Translations under genes and position numbers: made by a program
Source: SIG603 sp964370775
GTDB lineage: Bacteria > Bacillota > Clostridia > Oscillospirales > Acutalibacteraceae
Length of the DNA: 6,645 nt
Reading direction: 5' to 3'
Assembly: GCA_964370775.1 (NCBI GenBank)
Contig: CAYJKT010000055.1
Location: forward strand, 1-6,645
Notes under the pieces: generated by a model
Told to the model about the DNA's origin: nothing
Seen by the model: only the letters and a program-made list of their open reading frames with translations
Databases searched by the model: none
Shown here: in pieces, positions 1-5,765 of the stretch
Layout: the number at the start of each line of letters is the position of its first letter
How positions within the stretch are numbered: position 1 is the stretch's first letter

Positions 1-2
1 TA

Positions 3-101
3 GAACAGTTAGAGAAAAAAGCACGAGCTGAGAAACAACCGAAGAAGAAGTTTGAACTTGTGCAGGAGATCAAGAAATTAAAAAAGGATATAGGAGGCTA
101 A
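3..101 (+). CDS. C-terminal end of a probable DUF4391 family protein (partial)
   Basis: An open frame enters from the left edge and stops with TAA at 99-101, leaving 32 visible residues. They are strongly charged and lysine-rich: EQLEKKARAEKQPKKKF followed by a helical LVQEIKKLKKDIGG tail. From memory, DUF4391 proteins that sit just upstream of mod in type III R-M loci end in a similar lysine/glutamate helix (EKQ.N.K.EL...IKKLKKEL). The location upstream of mod and res agrees with this. The function of DUF4391 in these loci is not established. Only the tail is visible, so the family name is an inference. The stop lies 3 nt before the next start codon, and the ribosome binding site of the next gene is inside this frame, which points to one operon. 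Confidence 0.6.
   Translation, partial: EQLEKKARAEKQPKKKFELVQEIKKLKKDIGG
92..97 (+). promoter_or_regulatory. Strong ribosome binding site for the 105-947 gene
   Basis: A perfect AGGAGG lies 7 nt before ATG 105, inside the last codons of the upstream gene. It fixes the start of the coiled-coil protein and suggests coupled translation of the two genes. Confidence 0.85.
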
Positions 102-104
102 GAA

Positions 105-947
105 ATGGCAAAAAAATTTAATTCATCTCAATTTAATAGCAAATTGAGGCAACTGGAAAGTAAACAAAGGCAATCTATTAATAAACTAAACAATTCTATT
201 AGGCAGTATAATACCGCAGTTAGGCAACATAACTCAAAAGTTCTACAAAACAGAAGAAAAATACAATCTGAATTACAGAAACTACAGACATCAAATTATA
301 GCCGTGCTTCAGTTACCTATACAGCTACTGTCAGAAATTTAAATACATCTTATATATCGGTTGCTTCTGATTATGATAACCTTGACCATTCGCAACCTTT
401 TGTTGAGCAATTTTATGCTCATGCTGAGCAAGAAAATGCCAACAGTTTACAAGTAAGTAATGCATTATTTTCTGATGAGCCATATGTATTTGATTTAGAT
501 GAAAGCGAAAACCAACTGAGCAACCAACTATCTATGATATCTGATGATTTAAACAACCGATGGAAAGGTGCAGTTTTTGCTTTAAACCCATATAATCCTG
601 ATGCAACAAGACATTTTTGTACAAGTGCAAGAGAAATATTTACTGAAATTTTCAAACAAAGGGCTCCTGATGATATTGTAATCGCTCAACAACCTAATTG
701 TGATTTAACCCCAAATGGTACACCATCATACAGAGCGAAAATAAAATATTTTTTGAGTAATAAAAACTTCAACAACGAAAATGCTATTGATTTTGCGGAT
801 AAAGACATAAAAAATGTAGTTGAGCTAATCCGTGAGTTAAGTGGTGGAACGCATGGGCAATCAGGGAAATTCACTTTTGATCAACTAAAAGCAATAAAAA
901 TTAGAGTTGAAAGCAGCTTGTCGTTTTTATGTAATATTGTCAATTAA
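105..947 (+). CDS. Coiled-coil protein with conserved helical C-terminal domain, candidate defence gene
   Basis: A 280-residue protein with no signal peptide or membrane segment, so probably cytoplasmic. Residues 1-65 are rich in Q, N, K and R and look like a long helix or coiled coil with repeated spacing (LRQLESKQRQSINKL, IRQYNTAVRQHNSKV). Residues about 148-280 look like a compact helical domain: NRWKGAVFALNP, then NPDATRHFCTSAREIFTEI (R169, H170, R176, E177), an RAKIKYFL helix at 210-217, VVELIRELSGGTHG at 238-251 (T249, H250), and a last helix. I recall similar proteins in many bacteria that combine this N-terminal helix with an RHFCTSAREI...GTHG core, mostly annotated as hypothetical. 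The arginine and histidine placement recalls HEPN-like or Piwi-associated predicted nuclease domains, but I cannot show that. It lies between the DUF4391-like gene and the single-membrane-segment gene, 14 nt apart from the latter, so these probably form a pair. Confidence 0.8.
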   Translation: MAKKFNSSQFNSKLRQLESKQRQSINKLNNSIRQYNTAVRQHNSKVLQNRRKIQSELQKLQTSNYSRASVTYTATVRNLNTSYISVASDYDNLDHSQPFVEQFYAHAEQENANSLQVSNALFSDEPYVFDLDESENQLSNQLSMISDDLNNRWKGAVFALNPYNPDATRHFCTSAREIFTEIFKQRAPDDIVIAQQPNCDLTPNGTPSYRAKIKYFLSNKNFNNENAIDFADKDIKNVVELIRELSGGTHGQSGKFTFDQLKAIKIRVESSLSFLCNIVN

Positions 948-961
948 CGGGGGATTATAAA

Positions 962-1594
962 ATGAACTGGCAAGAAATAATACAAACTGTCATAACCATA
1001 ATTTTTAGCACAGCAGGAATAAGTTTTGTTCTAAAGACAATATTCGAAAAATCTTTGGAAAACTTAAGTAATAGACTCACTCAAAACCATCAACTTACTT
1101 TGGACAAAGGTCTCGAAGATAAAAAAGCAAGCAATGAACGCAAGAATAATGTTAGCAAAGTTCGATTTGACAAGGCATTTGAAATATATTGTGAACTTTC
1201 ACGCAATTACTTTTTAATGCAACGAAATGTACTGAATGTATTTCCAACAATTGATAACCAGTATGAAGAAAAAGATAAAGAAGAAGAAAGAGTGCGAAAC
1301 AGTGTGATCGCAGCTCATAACTCCATATGTGAAGCGCAAAATTCTTTATACTCATATGCACCATTTATAGAACAATTACTTTTTGATAAGTTTGAGCAAA
1401 TATTAAAAATTTGTCGAGGGCATATATCCTGTTTTTCTATTTTCACCCATAAAAATTACAGTGAAACTAAATGTGACTATCAAATGAAAAACAATAAAAA
1501 AATACATGAAGAAAAAATTGAAATTGAATCATCTTTTAGAGATATAGCAAATTGCATAAGAGATCACTTGCAAAACTTGGAGAAAGAAGAATAA
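962..1594 (+). CDS. Protein with one N-terminal membrane segment, unknown function
   Basis: A 210-residue protein. Residues about 6-28 (IIQTVITIIFSTAGISFVLKTIF) form one hydrophobic segment. A charged, probably coiled-coil stretch follows (SLENLSNRL to ASNERKNNVSK, about 31-65), then a helical domain beginning KVRFDKAFEIYCELSRNYF (66-84). This layout, one anchor plus a KxRFDxxFEIYxELS helix, resembles small membrane proteins that I have seen annotated as hypothetical near restriction and defence genes. I do not know a function. The start is supported by a run of G at 949-953, 8 nt before the ATG. The gene begins 14 nt after the upstream gene. Its TAA stop overlaps the ATG of a decayed mod 5' copy as TAATG at 1592-1596, the kind of overlap seen with translational coupling. 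Together with the preceding gene it could be a two-component module with a soluble and a membrane part; that is inference. Confidence 0.75.
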   Translation: MNWQEIIQTVITIIFSTAGISFVLKTIFEKSLENLSNRLTQNHQLTLDKGLEDKKASNERKNNVSKVRFDKAFEIYCELSRNYFLMQRNVLNVFPTIDNQYEEKDKEEERVRNSVIAAHNSICEAQNSLYSYAPFIEQLLFDKFEQILKICRGHISCFSIFTHKNYSETKCDYQMKNNKKIHEEKIEIESSFRDIANCIRDHLQNLEKEE

Positions 1595-1679
1595 TGACTA
1601 AATATCAAATTCTGCATATAATTACTTTGTAAATCTCATTACTTTATTCCAAAACACAGTGACAGAAACTGTTAAATAA
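1594..1679 (+). pseudogene. Decayed copy A of the mod 5' end
   Basis: This short stretch between genes is a degenerate copy of the first codons of mod. It starts with ATGACTAA, as copy B at 2710 does. After about 27 aligned bases it lacks 16 nt relative to copy B, which shifts the frame, so the ATG frame stops at 1630-1632. From 1626 the other frame reads F-V-N-L-I-T-L-F-Q-N-T-V-T-E-T-V-K-stop, against F-A-K-L-S-A-L-F-P-N-A-V-T-E-I-L-E-stop in copy B. I count 41 of 55 identical bases from 1625 to 1679, including CAGTGACAGAAA. The copy has lost coding capacity and is the oldest-looking of the three. The preceding gene still supplies a GGAG at 1579-1582 upstream of its ATG. Confidence 0.8.
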
Positions 1680-1727
1680 TAAATTTAAACTTACACATGA
1701 GAATAAAAGGTTGGAGCTGGGATAACA

Positions 1728-2717
1728 ATGGAAAACATTCTATATTTAGAAACAGTGAAACAAAATATCAATATAATTTCAGAGCAGTTGAAAAAGAATG
1801 GAAAAACTATAGATAATTTAAGTGAAGAAAATATTATAGAATTGTTTTTCAACATTCTTAGTAAGCAATTAAGTGAATTTAATGCTAATTATATGGATAT
1901 AGAGATCAACAATTTTCAGAAAACCAAGTTAATAGAGTATCAAGATAATATTGATCATTTGGAGGAAATTTGGGGATCTGCTTTTGCATACTATTCTTTA
2001 TTCATTAATTTCTATATCGACTTTTCGGATAGTTTTACAGAGTTAATAAAAATGTATGGCGTTGATGTAAGAGATGATGATTATGTTTTATCATCATTAC
2101 GTTTTCTCAACGGACGATCAATACAAATTGCAAATGGAATATTGGTATCACTTAGAAACGGGTATCCTGATGATGGTTATGCAAGGAATCGCACGTTATA
2201 CGAAATGCTTATTACGATGAGTTTTATAATTGAACATGGGGATAATGTGGCAAAAGCTTTTATCAATTACACAGGGAATTGGTATCATTGGGCTAAATCT
2301 GCTATAAACAAACCAAAAAATAATCACAAAATAGTATTTGCCGACTTAGAAAAAAATTGTGGTTTGGAAGAAAGTTTCATTACAAAATGGAAAGAAGAAC
2401 AAAAAGATATGCACAAAATAGTTCATGCTTCACCACAGGGTACATTTAAGAGAGTTGGTGGATATATGAAAAATAGCATTCCAATAGGTCCAACGGATAC
2501 TGGCATTGATTTAGTTGCCGTTAATACTATTCGTTTATTAAATGCTATATTTGTTAGATACTTAAGTTGTGCAATAGAAACAGATGATTTAATCACAAAT
2601 ATGCTAATAAAGAGTTATTTTACAACTTTAAAAGATATAGCTGATAGAATGGAAAAAGAATTCTCAAGACTCAAAAAAGAAAATTTTGATACTATAAAGG
2701 AGAACATCAATGACTAA
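1728..2717 (+). CDS. DUF5677 family protein
   Basis: A 329-residue, mostly helical soluble protein. The diagnostic part is residues about 128-245: NGRSIQIANGILVSLRNGYPDDGYARNRTLYEM (R143, D148, R153, R155, E159), then FIIEHGDNVAKAFINY, and IVHASPQGTF near 231-240 (H233). As I remember the family, DUF5677 proteins have exactly this helix of the form LLxNGYPDxAxxRxRTLxE and a later HASP(Q/K)G element. The molecular function is unknown. Such proteins are scattered through variable regions, and an anti-phage role is only a suggestion from the neighbours. A GGAG at 1713-1716 and a GGGA at 1719-1722 precede ATG 1728. The gene lies between two partial copies of the mod 5' end, and its last codons and stop (AAT GAC TAA) overlap the first 8 nt of copy B, so its 3' end is part of the repeat boundary. 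Confidence 0.82.
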   Translation: MENILYLETVKQNINIISEQLKKNGKTIDNLSEENIIELFFNILSKQLSEFNANYMDIEINNFQKTKLIEYQDNIDHLEEIWGSAFAYYSLFINFYIDFSDSFTELIKMYGVDVRDDDYVLSSLRFLNGRSIQIANGILVSLRNGYPDDGYARNRTLYEMLITMSFIIEHGDNVAKAFINYTGNWYHWAKSAINKPKNNHKIVFADLEKNCGLEESFITKWKEEQKDMHKIVHASPQGTFKRVGGYMKNSIPIGPTDTGIDLVAVNTIRLLNAIFVRYLSCAIETDDLITNMLIKSYFTTLKDIADRMEKEFSRLKKENFDTIKENIND

Positions 2718-2811
2718 CAAACTAAAAATGCACACACCCAACCGTGCTGACGACAATTTCGCAAAGCTCTCTGCCCTATTCCCAAACGCAGTGACAGAAA
2801 TTCTTGAATAA
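2710..2811 (+). pseudogene. Truncated copy B of the mod 5' end (33-codon open frame)
   Basis: An intact small frame, ATG at 2710 to TAA at 2809-2811. It encodes MTNKLKMHTPNRADDNFAKL followed by SALFPNAVTEILE. Residues 4-30 match residues 3-29 of the real Mod at 26 of 27 positions. By my count the DNA over these 81 bases has 70 identical bases, and apart from one changed codon (CCC against TCT) all differences are silent. After the VTE codons the reading diverges and stops within four codons. AAGGAG with good spacing lies just upstream at 2698-2703, so a 33-residue peptide could be made. It is best read as the former start of mod, left behind when the protease cassette was inserted. A selected leader peptide is the alternative. 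Confidence 0.88.
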
Positions 2812-2837
2812 CATAATTTTGAACTAATACAAGTGAT

Positions 2838-2843
2838 AGGAGA
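2838..2843 (+). promoter_or_regulatory. Ribosome binding site that sets the protease start
   Basis: AGGAGA lies 7 nt before ATG 2851. A GTG at 2833 in the same frame would place this site inside the coding region, so ATG 2851 is the better start. Confidence 0.8.
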
Positions 2844-2850
2844 ATATAAA

Positions 2851-3693
2851 ATGATAGAAAATATGAGTTTATCAGAACAAATAACATATTCAACAGTAAT
2901 GATTGAATCATTATTTAGTAATGGTGGCAGTCGTGGGACAGGTTTTATCACGAATTTATGTGGTGACAAACAATCTGGAAGAGGTGTTCAAGTTCTTATC
3001 ACTAATAAACACGTTGTAAAAGATGAAAAAAACAATCAATTTTGTATTTCTAACAAGTTTATATTTTGTGAAAAAGGAAAAGACGGAAGTCCGATAGACA
3101 CAAACCCTATCACAATCAAACTTGATATGCCACAATGGATTGAACACCCGGATAATCGTGTTGATTTAGCTTGTTTACCTATAGCATATATTGAAAATGC
3201 TGCCAAACAAGAATGCAGGGATATATTTTTCATGTACATTCCTAAGAACTATATTGCAACACAAGTGCAGCTAAATGAACTTATGGCAATGGAAGAAGTT
3301 ATTATGATAGGCTACCCCTGTGGCATTTCTGATACCTACAACAATAAACCTTTAATAAGAAAGGGTATTACTGCCACTCACCCCAAAAAAGATTTTTGGG
3401 GAAAAGCTGAATTTGTGGTTGATATAGCTTGTCTTAGTGGTTCGAGTGGCTCTCCGATTTTTATTTGGAATGAAATGGGATACCCTACTAATAAAGGTAT
3501 CACTATAGATAAGCGAATAATGTTGATAGGTATTAACTATGCGACAACAAAATATAGCAAGGCAGGAGAATTGAAATTTACAAATATTCCTACAGCTGTA
3601 TATCCTGTAATTGATGTTCCGACTAACCTTGCAGTAGCAATAAAAGCAGAGAAAATATTAGATTTTGAACAAATAATTTATAAAATGATTTAA
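2851..3693 (+). CDS. Trypsin-like serine protease, cytoplasmic, accessory to the R-M locus
   Basis: A 280-residue protein with a chymotrypsin/trypsin-fold protease pattern. The beginning of the domain shows SRGTGFIT (27-34). The catalytic histidine is in LITNKHVV (H54), the aspartate in NRVDLACLP (D105), and the serine in LSGSSGSPIF (S199, with the usual G-x-S-G-S-P arrangement). IGYPCG at 153-158 and the spacing of the triad fit bacterial trypsin-like peptidases of the S1 kind. There is no signal peptide, membrane segment or PDZ domain, so unlike DegP/HtrA it should act in the cytoplasm, possibly cutting a host or phage protein as a defence effector; that role is inferred. It sits between truncated mod copy B and the real mod start, and its stop is 19 nt before the mod ATG. 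The complete triad suggests an active enzyme. Confidence 0.88.
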   Translation: MIENMSLSEQITYSTVMIESLFSNGGSRGTGFITNLCGDKQSGRGVQVLITNKHVVKDEKNNQFCISNKFIFCEKGKDGSPIDTNPITIKLDMPQWIEHPDNRVDLACLPIAYIENAAKQECRDIFFMYIPKNYIATQVQLNELMAMEEVIMIGYPCGISDTYNNKPLIRKGITATHPKKDFWGKAEFVVDIACLSGSSGSPIFIWNEMGYPTNKGITIDKRIMLIGINYATTKYSKAGELKFTNIPTAVYPVIDVPTNLAVAIKAEKILDFEQIIYKMI

Positions 3694-3696
3694 CAA

Positions 3697-3703
3697 GTGA
3701 GGT
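3697..3703 (+). promoter_or_regulatory. Ribosome binding site of mod
   Basis: GTGAGGT lies 9 nt before ATG 3713 and just after the stop of the protease gene. The phrase ACAAGTGA also occurs before the protease gene at 2829-2836, so the leader of the cassette gene and the leader of mod share a short similar stretch. Confidence 0.6.
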
Positions 3704-3712
3704 AAAAGAATA

Positions 3713-3799
3713 ATGGAAAAACTAAAAATGCATACATCTAATCGTGCTGATGATAATTTTGCAAAGCTCTCTGCACTATTCCCAAATGCAGTCACCGAA
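3713..3799 (+). repeat. Copy C of the mod 5' repeat (in the functional gene)
   Basis: The first 29 codons of mod are the third and only functional member of a direct repeat whose other members are at 1594-1679 and 2710-2811. Repeat starts are 1116 and 1003 nt apart. This copy is more AT-rich (32 GC in 87 bases by hand count) than copy B (41 in 90) and than the mod body that follows. That fits a recently imported 5' end joined to an older gene body. Confidence 0.85.
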
Positions 3800-5764
3800 A
3801 CCATAGACGAAAACGGGCGGGTCGTTCGTGCTATTGATAAAGACGTGCTTATGCAGGAAATTTCCCACACTGTGGTGGAGGGCAAGGAAGAACGCTATCA
3901 GTTCACATGGCCTGATAAGAAAAAGTCGGTGCTTACTGCAAATGCGCCTATAAACAAGACTTTGCGACCTTGTAGAGAAGAAAGCGTAAACTTTGACACA
4001 ACAGAAAACCTTTATATCGAGGGTGACAACCTTGAAGTGCTAAAGCTACTGCAAGAAACTTATCTTGGCAAAGTTAAAATGATATACATAGATCCACCAT
4101 ATAACACAGGCAATGACTTTGTGTATGAGGACGATTTTGCACAAGGTGTAAATGAGTATATGGAAAACAGCGGACAGTACGATGAGGACGGCAACCGCCT
4201 TTTTAAGAACATGGACTCAAACGGCCGTTTTCACACCGATTGGCTTAATATGATTTACCCAAGGCTGAAACTTGCAAGAGATTTGCTTACCGATGATGGG
4301 GTTATTTTTATAAGTATAGATGATAATGAACAAGCTAATTTAAAAAAAATGTGTGACGAAGTTTTTGGATACTCAAATTGTTTAGGTCCTATTATACAAA
4401 ATAAACAAAATGCAAAAAACGATACAATGAATATACAAAAAAATCATGAATTTGTATTGGTATATCAAAAATCTTACAACACCAGTGCAGTTCTTAATAA
4501 TTTTAAAGAAACCTATAAAGATGTATTTGCTGATGGAGAACGTTATTATTTTTTAAATGATGCAATTACTACTCGTGGTGAAGGTGGGACTCTGAACGCA
4601 AGACCTAATTTAGGATACACAGTTTATTATAATCCAGTAACTAATGATAAAATTGCAATAATGAACTATGATGTAGAATTAGCTAAAGTAGCTAACGAGG
4701 AAAGAGGTTTATATGTTGAAAGACAAGATTTAATAGAAAATGGATATGTTTCAATTAAACCGCCTAAAGTTAGAGGGAATTTAGGGTGTTGGACTTGGTC
4801 TGCTGAAAAATTTAATAGTGAAAAAGATTATATTGTAATAACAGGAAGAAACGGTTCGTATTCAGTGAAAAAAAGAACTTTTGTTGATAAATGCGATGTT
4901 GTTTCAATTAATGGAAAGTTGCAATATGTCGCTATATCACAATCGAACTCACGAAGTATTTTAGATTTTTCTACTAATGAGGGTACTAATCTATTGAATT
5001 CTTTATTTGTAGAAAAGGGATTATTTAGCAATCCGAAAAATATTGAACTAATTAAGTACTTTATGTCATTACTAAGTTTCGATAAAACTGACATTATCCT
5101 CGACTTCTTCTCAGGCTCTGCCACCACTGCACACGCTGTTATGCAATTAAATGCAGAGGATGGAGGTAATCGTAAATTCATTATGGTGCAACTACCAGAA
5201 GTAACAGACGAAAAATCCGAAGCCTACAAAGCGGGATATAAAAATATCTGCGAAATAGGCAAAGAACGTATTCGCAGAGCTGGACAAAAAATAAAGACTG
5301 AAACAGAGGAAAATAATACACAACTTAAAATAGGCGAAGAACCAAAGAAAGTACCTGACATTGGCTTTAGGGTGCTAAAATGTGACAGTTCCAATATGAA
5401 AGATGTTTACTACTACCCGGAAGAAACCGAAGTGAATATGTTTGATAATATGGTTAGCAACATCAAAGCGGACAGAACAGCCGAAGATTTACTAATGCAA
5501 GTAATGCTTGACTTAGGTGTGCTTTTGTCGAGCAAAATTGAGAGTTATGAGATTAATGGTAAAAAAGTGTTCAGTGTAGCAGATGATTATTTGATAGCTT
5601 GCTTCGATGATAATGTCACCGACGAAATTGTAGAGCAAATCGCAAAGAAAAAACCATACTATTTCGTTATGCGTGATAGCTCCCTTGCAGATAGTAGCGT
5701 AGCTGTAAATTTCGAGCAGTTGTTTAAGGCATATAGTGCGGATACAGTTAGGATGGTGTTGTAA
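3713..5764 (+). CDS. mod: Type III restriction-modification DNA methyltransferase (Mod), adenine-specific
   Basis: The 683-residue length is typical for type III Mod subunits. Mod recognises the target and transfers a methyl group from S-adenosylmethionine to adenine N6 on one strand; with Res it forms the restriction complex. The motif order is that of beta-class enzymes. The catalytic motif DPPYNTGNDF begins at D127, after NLYIEGDNLEVLKLLQETYLG. The AdoMet-binding motif ILDFFSGSATTAHA comes late, with D464, F466, S467 and G468, and is followed by GGNRKFIMVQLPE. Between them, about residues 215-455, lies the target-recognition region. The beginning (MHTSNRADDNFAKLSALFPN) and RPCREESVNFDTT are typical of Mod from Bacillota. 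The recognition region is far more AT-rich than both sides (13 GC in 60 bases at 4381-4440; 30 in 60 at 3841-3900 and again at 5101-5160), which indicates exchange between alleles. The sequence looks intact. The recognition site cannot be predicted from it. Confidence 0.96.
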   Translation: MEKLKMHTSNRADDNFAKLSALFPNAVTETIDENGRVVRAIDKDVLMQEISHTVVEGKEERYQFTWPDKKKSVLTANAPINKTLRPCREESVNFDTTENLYIEGDNLEVLKLLQETYLGKVKMIYIDPPYNTGNDFVYEDDFAQGVNEYMENSGQYDEDGNRLFKNMDSNGRFHTDWLNMIYPRLKLARDLLTDDGVIFISIDDNEQANLKKMCDEVFGYSNCLGPIIQNKQNAKNDTMNIQKNHEFVLVYQKSYNTSAVLNNFKETYKDVFADGERYYFLNDAITTRGEGGTLNARPNLGYTVYYNPVTNDKIAIMNYDVELAKVANEERGLYVERQDLIENGYVSIKPPKVRGNLGCWTWSAEKFNSEKDYIVITGRNGSYSVKKRTFVDKCDVVSINGKLQYVAISQSNSRSILDFSTNEGTNLLNSLFVEKGLFSNPKNIELIKYFMSLLSFDKTDIILDFFSGSATTAHAVMQLNAEDGGNRKFIMVQLPEVTDEKSEAYKAGYKNICEIGKERIRRAGQKIKTETEENNTQLKIGEEPKKVPDIGFRVLKCDSSNMKDVYYYPEETEVNMFDNMVSNIKADRTAEDLLMQVMLDLGVLLSSKIESYEINGKKVFSVADDYLIACFDDNVTDEIVEQIAKKKPYYFVMRDSSLADSSVAVNFEQLFKAYSADTVRMVL

Positions 5765-5765
5765 A

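Noticed and set aside
1680..1727. Possible promoter in the AT-rich gap before the DUF5677 gene
   Set aside because: No convincing -35/-10 pair with proper spacing is visible; AT-richness alone is not enough.
2833..2850. In-frame GTG start for the protease at 2833
   Set aside because: The AGGAGA ribosome site lies downstream of it and is well spaced for ATG 2851.
2664..2969. Minus-strand frames over mod copy B and over the mod start (3658-3885) that share a similar segment
   Set aside because: Their similarity to each other only reflects the direct repeat read on the opposite strand.
3381..3401. Perfect 9 bp inverted repeat (CCCCAAAAA, 3 nt loop, TTTTTGGGG) that resembles a terminator stem
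   Set aside because: It lies inside the intact protease frame, encodes normal residues (PKKDFWG) and has no T-run after it.
5736..5765. In-frame GTG start for the winged-helix protein inside mod
   Set aside because: The added residues (MRIQLGWCCK) look like out-of-frame mod sequence, and ATG 5766 follows the mod stop naturally.
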